DNA from: RPQJ01 sp044226195
GTDB lineage: Bacteria; Pseudomonadota; Gammaproteobacteria; Steroidobacterales; Steroidobacteraceae
Length of the DNA: 25,861 nt
NCBI GenBank assembly: GCA_044226195.1
Contig: JBGAHO010000059.1
Location: forward strand, 1 to 25,861
Reading direction: 5' to 3'
The translations under genes were made by a program, and so were the position numbers. Of the stretch, positions 16,883 through 25,273 are shown piece by piece. Numbering within the stretch: the stretch's first letter is position 1; the number at the start of each line of letters is the position of its first letter. The notes beneath the pieces are model-generated. The model was not told the DNA's origin. It ran no database searches and was given only the letters and a program-made list of their open reading frames with translations.

Positions 16883-17578
16883 ATGATCGAAATCCGCCAG
16901 CTCAGCCGCCACTTCCAGGTCGGCGAGCAGCTCGTCCGGGCGCTCGACGAGGTGAGCCTCGCGTTCGACGCCGGCGACTACGTCTCGATCATGGGGCCGA
17001 GTGGCTCGGGCAAGTCGACGCTGCTCAACATCATCGGCCTGCTCGATCGGCCAACCACCGGCAGCTACGTGCTCGACGGGCGCGACACCACCGGCCGCTC
17101 GGACGACGAGCTGGCCGGGCTGCGCTCGCGCAAGATCGGCTTCATCTTCCAGTCGTTCCACCTCGTGCCGCGCATGACGGCGTTCGAGAACGTCGAGCTG
17201 CCGATGATGCTCGCGGGCATCGCGCCGGCCGAGCGGCGGCAGCGCGCCGACAAGGTGCTCGCCGACCTCGGGCTCACCGACCGCGCGCACCACCGCCCGG
17301 CACAGCTCTCGGGCGGGCAGCGCCAGCGCGTCGCCATCGCGCGCGCGATCGTGATGGAGCCCACCGTGCTGCTCGCGGACGAGCCGACGGGCAACCTCGA
17401 CCACGTGTCGGGTGCCGACGTGCTCGCCTCGCTCGAGGCACTGAACACGCGGGGCATCCTCCTGATCGTGGTCACGCACGACGACGAAGTGGCCGCCCGC
17501 GCGCGCCGCCACGTGCGCATGCGCGACGGCAAGGTGGTGTTCGACGAGCGCACCGGGCCGGTGCGTCCGGCGCCATGA
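16883..17578 (+). CDS. ABC transporter ATPase, MacB/LolD type
   Basis: A 231-residue nucleotide-binding subunit powering the adjacent permeases. Walker A is GPSGSGKST (residues 38-46). Then come the Q-loop in FIFQSFHLVPRMTAFENVELP, signature LSGGQRQRVAIARA (from 142), Walker B LLADEPTGNLD (Asp166, catalytic Glu167), and switch His199 in VVTHDDE. The MacB/LolD/FtsE branch is recognised by 'FQSFHLVPRMTAFENVELPM' and by the separate permeases with large periplasmic domains. It starts 8 bp after the adaptor stop and overlaps the first permease (ATGA). Confidence 0.95.
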   Translation: MIEIRQLSRHFQVGEQLVRALDEVSLAFDAGDYVSIMGPSGSGKSTLLNIIGLLDRPTTGSYVLDGRDTTGRSDDELAGLRSRKIGFIFQSFHLVPRMTAFENVELPMMLAGIAPAERRQRADKVLADLGLTDRAHHRPAQLSGGQRQRVAIARAIVMEPTVLLADEPTGNLDHVSGADVLASLEALNTRGILLIVVTHDDEVAARARRHVRMRDGKVVFDERTGPVRPAP

Positions 17579-18786
17579 GACTCCGCGACCTCCTGCACCT
17601 GTCCGTCGAGTCGCTGGCCCGTGCACGCCTGCGCAGCCTGATGATGCTGATCGCGATGTCGATCGGCGTCGCCTCCGTGGTCGTGCTCACCTCGCTCGGC
17701 GAGGGCGCGCGCCGCTACGTCACCGACGAGTTCCGCTCGCTCGGCACCGACCTGCTGATCGTGCTGCCCGGTCGCTCGGAGACCACCGGCATCCAGCCCG
17801 GCATGTTCGCGGGCGAGACGCCACGCGACCTCACGCTGCGCGACGCCGAGGCGGTGCTGCGCCTGCCCGACGTCGAGCGCATTGCGCCGCTGGTGATCGG
17901 CTCGGCGCCGGTGTCGGCCCGCGAGCTGTCGCGCGAAGTGCCGGTGATCGGCACCAACTCGGACTTCCTCACCATCCGCAACCTGAGCGTGTCGCAGGGC
18001 CAGTTCCTGCCGCCCGGCGAACTCGACCGCGACATGGCGGTCGCGGTGATCGGCAGCAAGGTGCGGCGCGAGCTGTTCCCGGACGGCGACGCGCTCGGCG
18101 GCTCGATCCGCATCGGCGAGCGGCGCTTCCGCGTCATCGGCGTGCTGGCGGAGTCCGGGCGCGCCATCGGCTTCGACCTGCAGGAACTGGTGCTGATCCC
18201 GGTCAGCACCGCGCAGCAGATCTTCAACACCGAATCGCTGTTCCGCATCCTGATCCAGGCGCGCGATCGCGACGCCATGCCGCGCGTGAAGGAACAGGTG
18301 CGCGACACACTGAAGCAGCGGCACCAGGGCGAGGAAGACGTCACCGTCATCACGCAGGACGCGGTGCTCGCCACCTTCGACCGCATCTTCACCGCGCTCA
18401 CCCTGACGCTGGCCGGCATCGCCTCGATCAGCCTCGCGGTGGCCGGCATCCTGATCATGAACGTGATGCTGGTGGCGGTGAGCCAGCGCACCGCCGAGGT
18501 CGGTCTGCTGAAGGCCATCGGCGCGCGCGGCTCGCATATCACCGCGATCTTCCTCGCCGAGGCGATCCTGCTCTCGCTGCTCGGCGCGGGCCTCGGGCTC
18601 GCGATCGGCTATGCGGCGAGCTGGCTGATCGGGCGTATCTATCCGTCGCTGCCGGTGGGCGCGCCGACCTGGGCCGTGATCATGGCGGTCGGCATCGCGG
18701 TGCTGAGCGGCGTGGTGTTCGGCCTGCTGCCCGCGCGCCGCGCCGCAAGGCTCGACCCGGTGCTCGCGCTGTCGGGGCGCAAGTAA
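17575..18786 (+). CDS. MacB-type ABC permease, first of two
   Basis: A 403-residue inner-membrane subunit of the FtsX/MacB superfamily. One N-terminal helix (about 20-42) precedes a large periplasmic MacB-PCD-like domain (about 45-270). Three C-terminal helices follow (about 277-303, 325-350, 362-388), with the coupling motif 'RTAEVGLLKAIGARGSHI' between the second and third helices. The end 'LPARRAARLDPVLALS' is typical of the family. It overlaps the ATPase gene by 4 bp and is followed after one base by a second permease of the same design, so the pump is probably a permease heterodimer with two copies of the ATPase. Confidence 0.93.
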   Translation: MRLRDLLHLSVESLARARLRSLMMLIAMSIGVASVVVLTSLGEGARRYVTDEFRSLGTDLLIVLPGRSETTGIQPGMFAGETPRDLTLRDAEAVLRLPDVERIAPLVIGSAPVSARELSREVPVIGTNSDFLTIRNLSVSQGQFLPPGELDRDMAVAVIGSKVRRELFPDGDALGGSIRIGERRFRVIGVLAESGRAIGFDLQELVLIPVSTAQQIFNTESLFRILIQARDRDAMPRVKEQVRDTLKQRHQGEEDVTVITQDAVLATFDRIFTALTLTLAGIASISLAVAGILIMNVMLVAVSQRTAEVGLLKAIGARGSHITAIFLAEAILLSLLGAGLGLAIGYAASWLIGRIYPSLPVGAPTWAVIMAVGIAVLSGVVFGLLPARRAARLDPVLALSGRK

Positions 18787-18787
18787 C

Positions 18788-19987
18788 GTGCGCCTCCCCG
18801 ACCTCATCCGCATGACGGGCGGCTCGGTGGCGGGCCAGCGCCTGCGTGCCATGCTGACCGGGCTCGGCATCGCGGTGGGCGTCGCGGCGGTCGTGCTGCT
18901 CACCTCCATCGGCGAGGGCGTGCACAAGTTCGTGCTGTCCGAATTCACGCAGTTCGGCACCAACATCATCGGCATCAACCCCGGCACCGCCAAGACCATG
19001 GGCGGCGCGATCGGTGTATTCGGCACGGTGCGGCCGCTCACCATCGACGACAGCGAAGCGCTGCGGCACGTGCCCTACGTCACCTCGGTGTCGCCCATCG
19101 TGCAGGGCAACGCCGAGGTCGAGGCGAACGGCCGCAAGCGGCGCGTCACGGTGTACGGCACGGGCTACGAGTTCGCCGAGGCGTTTCGCTTCGAGGTCGC
19201 CGCCGGCACGTACCTGCCGCCCGACGATCCGCGCGCGCCCCGCAGCTTCGTGGTGCTCGGCGCCAAGATGGCGAAAGAGCTGTACGGCGACGCCAACGCG
19301 CTCGGCACCAACCTGCGCGTCGGCGGGCAGCGCTATCGCGTGATCGGCGTGATGGCGCCCAAGGGCACGATGGTCGGTCTCGACCTCGACGACACGGTGT
19401 TCGTGCCGGTCGCCAAGACGCTCGAGCTGTTCAACCGCGACAGCCTGTTCGAGATCGACGTGATGTACGCCGAAGGCGCGCCGGCGCTCGAGGTGAAGAG
19501 CGGCATCGAGCGGGTGCTGACCGCGCGTCACGGCGGCCTCGACTTCACCGTCACGACCCAGCAGGAAATGATCGACACGCTCGGCAGCGTGCTGAACGTG
19601 CTGACCTTCGCGGTCGGCGCGCTCGGCAGCATCTCGCTGCTGGTGGGCGCCGTCGGCATCTTCACCATCATGACCATCGGCGTGCGCGAGCGCACCGCCG
19701 AGATCGGCCTGCTGCGCGCGCTCGGCGCACAGCGCGAACAGGTGCTCGCCGTCTTCCTCGCCGAGGCCGTGGTGCTCTCGGCGCTCGGTGGACTCGCGGG
19801 TCTGGTCGTGGGTGGCGGCGGCGCGTGGCTGCTCGGCCAGGTCGTGCACAAGCTGCCGGTCAGCCTGTCGCCGCTGTTCATGGGACTCTCGGTCGGCCTG
19901 TCGCTGGTGATCGGCCTGATCGCCGGCATCCTGCCCGCGCTGTCGGCCTCACGGCTCGATCCGGTCGAGGCGTTGCGCGCGGAGTAA
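18788..19987 (+). CDS. MacB-type ABC permease, second of two
   Basis: A 399-residue protein with the same plan as its upstream neighbour: first helix about 20-42, periplasmic domain to about 268, three C-terminal helices, coupling motif RTAEIGLLRALGAQREQV and closing ILPALSASRLDPVEALRAE. The two permeases are clearly homologous yet diverged along their length, so this is an old duplication rather than a recent one. The start is GTG 18788, one base after the previous stop, without its own ribosome site, implying coupling. The stop is one base from that of convergent hrpB. Confidence 0.93.
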   Translation: MRLPDLIRMTGGSVAGQRLRAMLTGLGIAVGVAAVVLLTSIGEGVHKFVLSEFTQFGTNIIGINPGTAKTMGGAIGVFGTVRPLTIDDSEALRHVPYVTSVSPIVQGNAEVEANGRKRRVTVYGTGYEFAEAFRFEVAAGTYLPPDDPRAPRSFVVLGAKMAKELYGDANALGTNLRVGGQRYRVIGVMAPKGTMVGLDLDDTVFVPVAKTLELFNRDSLFEIDVMYAEGAPALEVKSGIERVLTARHGGLDFTVTTQQEMIDTLGSVLNVLTFAVGALGSISLLVGAVGIFTIMTIGVRERTAEIGLLRALGAQREQVLAVFLAEAVVLSALGGLAGLVVGGGGAWLLGQVVHKLPVSLSPLFMGLSVGLSLVIGLIAGILPALSASRLDPVEALRAE

Positions 19988-19988
19988 G

Positions 19989-22553
19989 TCAGCGCTGGCC
20001 GGGCGGCCGCACCTTGCGCGTAGCCTCGGCCACGTACGGGTCGTCGGGCCAGTAGTGCTTCGGGTAGCGGCCCTTCAGGTCCTTCTTCACGTCGTGGTAG
20101 GTGCGGGCCCAGAAGCTCGCGAGGTCCTGCGTGACCTGCACCGGGCGGCGCGCGGGCGACAGCAGCTCCATCGTCACCGGCACGCGACCGTCGGCGACGC
20201 GCGGCGACTCCATCAGCCCGAACACTTCCTGCAGGCGCACCGACAGCTTCGGCACGCCGCCCTCGTAGTCGATGGCGATGCGCGAGCCGCTCGGCACGCC
20301 GAGGTGCGTCGGCATCCACTCGTCGAGCTGGCGCTGACGGTTCCAGTCGAGCAGGCCGTGCAGCGCGTCGCGCAGGTTCACGCGCGAGAGGTGATCCTTG
20401 CGGGTGATGCCGTCGAGCCAGGGCGCGAGCCAGTCTTCGAGGTGGGCGATCAGCGCGTCGTCCGACACGTCGGGCCACTCGGCCGCCTTGTCGTCCGGCA
20501 GGTTCGCGCGCAGCAGCGCCACCCTCGCCCGCCACTGTTCGAGATCCTTGCTCCAGGGCAGCGCGCCGAGGCCGAGCTGGCGAATGCCGTCGATCATCGC
20601 GGCGCGTGTCGCGTCGGGCGGCACGTTGCGCAGCGGCGTGTCGTCGAGCACCAGCGCGTCGAGCCGGCGCACGCGATGCGCCACGACGGCCTGCGTGCGC
20701 GTGTCCCAGGTGACTTCCTCGCCCGACGTCACGAGGTGGCCGAGGTGCTGCTCCAGCAGTTCGCGGCGCAGCGGCGCGGCGAGGAAGATGCGCGCCTCGC
20801 GATCGCCGGCGTCGAGATCGGCGGCGACGACGAACTCGCTGCGCGCGAGCGCTGACGGACCGGGTAACGCCGCACCGCGCCCGCCACTGAAGAGATAGCG
20901 ACCCGACTCCTCGCCGCGCGTCTGGCCGATGCGGTCGGGATAGGCGAACGCGAGCAGCAGGCCGGTCGCCTCGTCGGACGACAGGCGTGGCGCCTTGGCG
21001 TCGGCCGCTTCCGTGACGCGGCTCGCCTGCCGCTCGATCTGCTGGGCCGCGCGCTTCACCCGCTGCAACGCGCCGTGATCGACACTGAGGCCCGGCGGTG
21101 GCGGCGCGCCGTGCAGCACGTCGAGGCGATGGCGCAGGTCGGGATCGCGGGCGGTCGGGCTGGAGCGCAGCGGATCGCGCTCAGCCAGCAGCGCGGCCAT
21201 TTCGCAGGCGAGTCCGCCGAGGCCGAGCCGGGCGCCACGCAGGATCATGTGCGCGAGGCGCGGATGCACGCCGAGGCGGGCCATGCGCCGTCCGGCCTCC
21301 GTCACCTGTCCGCGTGCATCGAGCGCTTCGAGGCGCACCAACAGTTCGCGGGCCTGCGCCAGCGTGGCGGCGGGCGGCGGATCGAGCCAGGCGAGGCTCG
21401 CGGCATCCTGCGCGCCCCAGCACGCGAGTTCGAGCGCGAGCGGCGCGAGGTCGGCTTCGAGCATCTCGGCCGGCGCCTGCGGTACCAGCGCGAGCTGCTG
21501 CGATTCGGTCCAGAGGCGATAGCACACGCCCGGCGCGGTACGGCCCGCGCGACCGCGACGCTGGTCGGCCGACGCACGCGAGATGCGCACCGTCTCGAGG
21601 CGATCCATGCCGCTCACCGGATCGAAGCGCACGCGGCGCTCGAGCCCGGCGTCGACGACGATGCGCACGCCGTCGATGGTGAGGCTGGTCTCGGCGAGGT
21701 TGGTGGCGATCACCACCTTGCGGGTGCCGGGCAGGGATGGCTTCAGCGCGGCGTCCTGGTCGGCGGCGCTGAGGTCACCGTAGAGCGGCAGCACACGGGT
21801 GTTGGGAGACTCCCGCGTTTCCGCGGAAACGTGTTCGACCGCACGACGGATCTCCGCGGCGCCCGGCAGGAACACCAGCGCATCGCCTTCGTGCACTTCG
21901 AGCGCGCGCAGCGTGAGCGCGGCGGCCCGCTTCTCGATCGGATCGGGGTAGCGACCGGCCTGCGTCGGCGGCGCGGCGGAGTAATGCGTGTCGACCTCGA
22001 ACATGCGGCCCTGCGACCGGACGATGGGCGCGTTGCCCATCAGGCGGGAGAGCGACTCGCCGTCGAGCGTGGCGGACATGACGAGCAGGCGCAGGTCGTC
22101 GCGCAGGTGGCGCTGCGCGTCGAGCGCGAGGGCGAGGCCGAGGTCGGACTGCAGGTTGCGCTCGTGGAACTCGTCGAAGATCACGCCGGCGACGCCTTCG
22201 AGCGCCGGGTCGTGCTGCAGCATGCGCGCGAGGATGCCTTCGGTGACGACCTCGATGCGCGTCGCGGCGCTCACCTTGGTCTCGAGGCGCGTGCGGAAGC
22301 CGACGAGGCCGCCGAGCGGATCGCCCGCGAGCTGCGACATGCGCGCGGCCACGGCCCGGGCGGCGATGCGCCGCGGCTGCAGCATCAGCAGCTTGCCGCG
22401 CGCGAGCCACGGTTCGTCGAGCAGCGCGAGCGGCACCAGGGTGCTCTTGCCGGCGCCCGGCGGCGCCTCGAGCACCGCACAGGCGCGATTTCGCAGCGCC
22501 GCGCGCAGTTCGGGCAGGGCTTCGACGATGGGCAGCGAGGGCAGTGCGATCAC
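19989..22553 (-). CDS. hrpB: ATP-dependent helicase HrpB (DEAH/RHA family)
   Basis: An 854-residue DExH-box helicase of superfamily 2, normal length. Motif I is APPGAGKST (residues 30-38), motif Ia QPRRIAARAVAARM, and motif II DEFH (127-130), the HrpB version of DEAH. Motif III is MSATLDGE, and motif VI is QRRGRAGRTAPGVCYRLW. The helicase-associated winged-helix and HrpB C-terminal regions fill the rest, ending DDPYVAEATRKVRPPGQR. The physiological RNA substrate of HrpB is not well established. The start is GTG 22553 (MIALPSLPIVEALPEL in the usual N-terminal register) with a weak ribosome site. It diverges from the DUF456 gene across 46 bp and lies back to back with the efflux operon. Confidence 0.96.
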   Translation of the reverse strand: MIALPSLPIVEALPELRAALRNRACAVLEAPPGAGKSTLVPLALLDEPWLARGKLLMLQPRRIAARAVAARMSQLAGDPLGGLVGFRTRLETKVSAATRIEVVTEGILARMLQHDPALEGVAGVIFDEFHERNLQSDLGLALALDAQRHLRDDLRLLVMSATLDGESLSRLMGNAPIVRSQGRMFEVDTHYSAAPPTQAGRYPDPIEKRAAALTLRALEVHEGDALVFLPGAAEIRRAVEHVSAETRESPNTRVLPLYGDLSAADQDAALKPSLPGTRKVVIATNLAETSLTIDGVRIVVDAGLERRVRFDPVSGMDRLETVRISRASADQRRGRAGRTAPGVCYRLWTESQQLALVPQAPAEMLEADLAPLALELACWGAQDAASLAWLDPPPAATLAQARELLVRLEALDARGQVTEAGRRMARLGVHPRLAHMILRGARLGLGGLACEMAALLAERDPLRSSPTARDPDLRHRLDVLHGAPPPPGLSVDHGALQRVKRAAQQIERQASRVTEAADAKAPRLSSDEATGLLLAFAYPDRIGQTRGEESGRYLFSGGRGAALPGPSALARSEFVVAADLDAGDREARIFLAAPLRRELLEQHLGHLVTSGEEVTWDTRTQAVVAHRVRRLDALVLDDTPLRNVPPDATRAAMIDGIRQLGLGALPWSKDLEQWRARVALLRANLPDDKAAEWPDVSDDALIAHLEDWLAPWLDGITRKDHLSRVNLRDALHGLLDWNRQRQLDEWMPTHLGVPSGSRIAIDYEGGVPKLSVRLQEVFGLMESPRVADGRVPVTMELLSPARRPVQVTQDLASFWARTYHDVKKDLKGRYPKHYWPDDPYVAEATRKVRPPGQR

Positions 22554-22599
22554 GATCGGTCAGGCCCGCGCCGTGCAAGGGTGGCCGCGAGCGGGCATC

Positions 22600-23097
22600 A
22601 TGGCGTCCATGGAAGGCAACACGTGGATGTTACTGGTGGCGGCGGCCATGGTGTTGGCCGGATTGGCGGGCTCGGTGCTGCCTGCCCTGCCCGGCGTGCC
22701 GCTGGTGTTCGGCGGGCTGCTGGTGGCGGCCTGGGCGGACGACTTTCAGCGCGTCGGCTGGGTGACCCTGACCTTCCTCGGCCTGCTGACGGCTCTGTCG
22801 TTCGTCATCGACTTCGCCGCCACGGCGATGGGCGCCAAGCGCGTGGGCGCGACCAAGCTCGCGATCGTCGGCGCCGCCGTCGGCGCGATCGGCGGACTCT
22901 TCCTCGGCATCCCCGGGCTGATCCTCGGCCCGTTCCTCGGCGCGGTGGCCGGCGAGATGATCTCGCACGGCAAGATCGAACAGGCCGGCAAGGTGGGCGT
23001 GGCCACGTGGGTGGGGTTGCTGTTCGGCACCCTGGCGAAGCTGGCGCTGGTGTTCACCATGGTGGGTGTGTTCATGCTGGCGTACTTTTTGGGCTGA
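22600..23097 (+). CDS. DUF456 family small membrane protein
   Basis: A 165-residue integral membrane protein. The family signature 'GLAGSVLPALPGVPLVFGG' lies in the first hairpin. Gly-rich paired helices follow ('GAAVGAIGGLFLGIPGLILG', then 'PFLGAVAGEMI'), giving about four to five membrane segments. DUF456 proteins have repeated glycine-zipper-like hairpins and no settled function. ATG 22600 is used; ATG 22609 (MEGNTW) is equally possible, and neither has a strong ribosome site. It is the last clearly chromosomal-backbone gene before the cassette array. Confidence 0.88.
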   Translation: MASMEGNTWMLLVAAAMVLAGLAGSVLPALPGVPLVFGGLLVAAWADDFQRVGWVTLTFLGLLTALSFVIDFAATAMGAKRVGATKLAIVGAAVGAIGGLFLGIPGLILGPFLGAVAGEMISHGKIEQAGKVGVATWVGLLFGTLAKLALVFTMVGVFMLAYFLG

Positions 23098-23304
23098 CGC
23101 CGGGCTGGCGATTCGCACCGATTGACCGGATGGCCGTGCGGTGGTGTATTTGGGCCGCCGGCGTTCTGCCGGGGGAACCGCGAATGCCAAGGAAGAGCTT
23201 CGTGATTGCGACAGCGCGTCTGATGCCAGTCGGTTCTTATGCGTATCAGTCAATCAGCTGTCGGCCGAAAGTCTGCGCGTCCAATTCCTGTCGGACTACT
23301 TGGC

Positions 23305-23311
23305 GTTAGAG
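23305..23311 (+). other. attI-like or eroded attC recombination end
   Basis: GTTAGAG lies ten bases in front of the first cassette start codon, exactly where an attI or preceding attC should end. The 200 bases upstream do not contain a matching left half, so this is not a complete attC. The 207 bases between the DUF456 stop and this point hold no gene I can support. Confidence 0.45.
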
Positions 23312-23314
23312 CGC

Positions 23315-23752
23315 ATGTCTCATACTTCATCGTCTAAGCAGCGGCCGCTCGGAATAACAATCCTCAGCTTGATGTTGGGTTGGCTCGCAGTCGCAGGATT
23401 CGGTAACGCCCTTGTGTGGAATCTGCAGACCGTCAGAGACCTTGCAAGTCGGATCCCCAACTCGGGGGCAACATCCAGAATGCCCTTGGGCGGGCCCTTG
23501 TTGACGATTCTCGCTCTGGCGTACGGGATAACTGCAGCAGCCGGTTGCATTGGCCTGTGGCGTATGAAGCCGTGGGCGCCTCAGGCATACCTTGCTTGGT
23601 GCGTCGTGGTGCTGATCTCTGGCATCGGTATGGCATTCCTGTCGTACGCCCCATCGCTACCGGCGGGCCTAGCATTTGCCGTGGGAATGACCGGCTTCGT
23701 GGGTCTTGCATATCCGTATATCAGTCGGTGCATAGGCAACCATGCGCTCTAA
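23315..23752 (+). CDS. Cassette gene 1: four-helix membrane protein of unknown function
   Basis: A 145-residue protein with about four membrane segments (roughly residues 12-33, 58-80, 88-110, 115-136) and short loops, starting after a Ser/Lys-rich N-terminus (MSHTSSSKQRPLGI). The ATG at 23315 is four bases after the GTTAGAG end, as usual for cassette genes; the same frame is open further upstream but would cross the recombination point. Its stop codon TAA is supplied by the left end of attC 1 (CTCTAAC). The sequence recalls small membrane proteins often found in cassettes, but I recognise no named family. Confidence 0.7.
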   Translation: MSHTSSSKQRPLGITILSLMLGWLAVAGFGNALVWNLQTVRDLASRIPNSGATSRMPLGGPLLTILALAYGITAAAGCIGLWRMKPWAPQAYLAWCVVVLISGIGMAFLSYAPSLPAGLAFAVGMTGFVGLAYPYISRCIGNHAL

Positions 23753-23848
23753 CCACGCGCTGCAGGCAGACAAAGGCAAGCTGTCACGCCAATTGCGACC
23801 GCACATGGCGCGCCAGCTTGCCTTTGACGCTGAGCGCGGGCGTTAGAT
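23747..23848 (+). other. attC site 1 (102 bp)
   Basis: The outer ends CTCTAAC (23747-23753) and GTTAGAT (23842-23848, matching GTTRRRY) are nearly complementary. Inside them CACGCGCT and AGCGCGGGC pair with an offset base. A perfect 13-bp inverted repeat follows, CAAAGGCAAGCTG (23771-23783) and CAGCTTGCCTTTG (23813-23825), around a ~29-base centre. Recombination would occur after the G of GTTAGAT. Confidence 0.85.
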
Positions 23849-23863
23849 TGCTCGTTTAGCGCT

Positions 23864-24634
23864 GTGCCATACCTGTACTTCGACGAATCCATTCGCGACA
23901 ACGGCGGCTTCATCGTCGGAGCGCTGGTTGTCACAAAGACAGACGTCTCCGCCGCCATTGTGGAGTCATGGTCGAAGCTCGGTCTCGGTCCAGCTCATGA
24001 ATACAAGAGCTCCGGGATCAAGTCTGGTGATATTGCCGGGCAACAGCAGCGCTCGACGCTGCGCGGGCTTCTGCAGTCATCTCGCCTTGCTCTCACGGTA
24101 TGTCCCAGCAGTGATCGACGGAATCTCGGTTTGCACTGCGTCGCTCTAGTCGAGCAATTGATTCAGAGAGGGCGGATCGATCCGGCCAACGGTCATCTCC
24201 TTGTTGACCAGAACATTCATGTCCCAGCAAGCCGGCGAGACAGCCTAAGCCAACTGGGTATGGACGTCCGTGTAAATCAGGACTCTCGCGTTGTTGCGGG
24301 CTTGCAACTAGCCGATCATGCAGCTCACGCTTTGGGTGGAATGCTTCTCGAAGAGCTTGGCGTGGTACGAAAAATCGTCAAAGCCGGAGAAGACTCAGGC
24401 TATGACCCCAACCAAGAGATCGAGCTAGGCTTTGAGTTGTGGGCGAGCCTCAGATACGCGCTGATCGGGAACAACGAGCACATTCCCGGGTTATCTCCGG
24501 ATCCGGAGGATCCAGCGAACCTATTCTTCCGAGTCGATGGCTACGGCATGTATCTTCCGGACAGCTGCCATACACAGCTCGCAGCCGCGGCGCGGGCACG
24601 ATTTGGAGTGAATTATCTTGGGTGCATCCATTAG
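23864..24634 (+). CDS. Cassette gene 2: DUF3800-like protein, putative RNase H-fold nuclease
   Basis: A 256-residue protein. Features match the DUF3800 layout: an N-terminal beta strand ending DES (YLYFDES, Asp7-Glu8), then 'FIVGALVV', then HEYKSSGIKSGD (Glu46, Lys48), a central strand LLVDQN (Asp115), and a C-terminal 'LQLADHAAHAL' (Asp151). The spaced acidic residues fit the RNase H-like fold proposed for this family, which is common in phage-defence and mobile contexts. The start is GTG 23864, sixteen bases after attC 1, without a clear ribosome site. The stop lies three bases before attC 2. Enzymatic activity is inferred only. Confidence 0.72.
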   Translation: MPYLYFDESIRDNGGFIVGALVVTKTDVSAAIVESWSKLGLGPAHEYKSSGIKSGDIAGQQQRSTLRGLLQSSRLALTVCPSSDRRNLGLHCVALVEQLIQRGRIDPANGHLLVDQNIHVPASRRDSLSQLGMDVRVNQDSRVVAGLQLADHAAHALGGMLLEELGVVRKIVKAGEDSGYDPNQEIELGFELWASLRYALIGNNEHIPGLSPDPEDPANLFFRVDGYGMYLPDSCHTQLAAAARARFGVNYLGCIH

Positions 24635-24637
24635 GCA

Positions 24638-24723
24638 ATCTAACCCGTCGTTGGAGCGGCCGTGAACGACAAAGTGCCCCGTCATGTGCGCCAGTGCCCT
24701 GCCGCTCAACTAGGTCGTTAGGG
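24638..24723 (+). other. attC site 2 (86 bp)
   Basis: The left end ATCTAAC (24638-24644) fits RYYYAAC perfectly. The right end is GTTAGGG (24717-24723), off consensus at the last base. Inner arms TTGGAGCGG and CCGCTCAA pair with one unpaired G, the extrahelical base characteristic of attC left arms. The centre is variable. Confidence 0.8.
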
Positions 24724-24730
24724 CCCCGCG

Positions 24731-25273
24731 ATTCACCGTCGCGCAGACTTCATCGCATGGCTGCAACGCCGTACGGCAGAGGCCGCGATTGGCGCCTCGG
24801 CCCTGCGCAATCAAGGAGCGCCGGGGGTCATCGCTGCCGCTCGTATCAGCTTGGCCGAGATCGACCTCCGAGCATTTGGCCGCGCCAGCAAAGCGAAGTT
24901 TCTCGCGTTGCTAGATCGATCGACCAGTGGTGTCCTTGCTAGTTTCCCACAAGGAGCAGAGGAGTCGTGGGGCGGTGCCAGAAAGGCTGTAAATCTCTTT
25001 CTGCGCGACGCTGTCTACAACAAAGACCTGTCCGACTTCTACAAGCTGGACAGGATCCGGTGGTGGCTGGAAGTACCTCTCGACAAGCACGTTGCCGCAG
25101 GTCTGCTCGGGGAGACCGAAGGCCGCGGCCTTCCGAAGTGGGGTCAAATCAAGCGCCTCACCCCTGAGCGTAGTCGCGAGTTTCAGGCCGCGGCAGCATT
25201 GGTAGCGGCCAGGAAACGCCTAGCGCGTGTTGACCTTGACGTCTACTACTGGCGGCCACGGGATGAGGCCTAA
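24731..25273 (+). CDS. Cassette gene 3: unknown protein, probably starting at ATT
   Basis: The frame is open from just inside attC 2 (stop in GTTAG) to TAA 25273. The first standard start is TTG 24851, giving 140 residues. The 40 codons before it read as good protein (DFIAWLQRRTAEAAIGASAL, then RNQGAPGVIAAARISLAEID) with no break. The only start-like codon that includes them is ATT 24731, eight bases after the attC, with AGGG upstream; this gives 180 residues. The protein is soluble and mostly helical, with LNLFLRD-like and RWWLEVPLD segments. A family memory of similar cassette proteins supports the long form but is unverified. The stop lies within the half attC at 25268. Confidence 0.6.
   Translation: MHRRADFIAWLQRRTAEAAIGASALRNQGAPGVIAAARISLAEIDLRAFGRASKAKFLALLDRSTSGVLASFPQGAEESWGGARKAVNLFLRDAVYNKDLSDFYKLDRIRWWLEVPLDKHVAAGLLGETEGRGLPKWGQIKRLTPERSREFQAAAALVAARKRLARVDLDVYYWRPRDEA

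Noticed and set aside
23098..23304. Possible integrase (intI) remnant before the first cassette
   Set aside because: All six frames were read by eye and no tyrosine-recombinase motif or IntI-like stretch was seen.
23141..23314. Extension of cassette gene 1 upstream to GTG 23141
   Set aside because: The extension would cross the recombination end GTTAGAG and lacks membrane-protein character; ATG 23315 fits cassette spacing.
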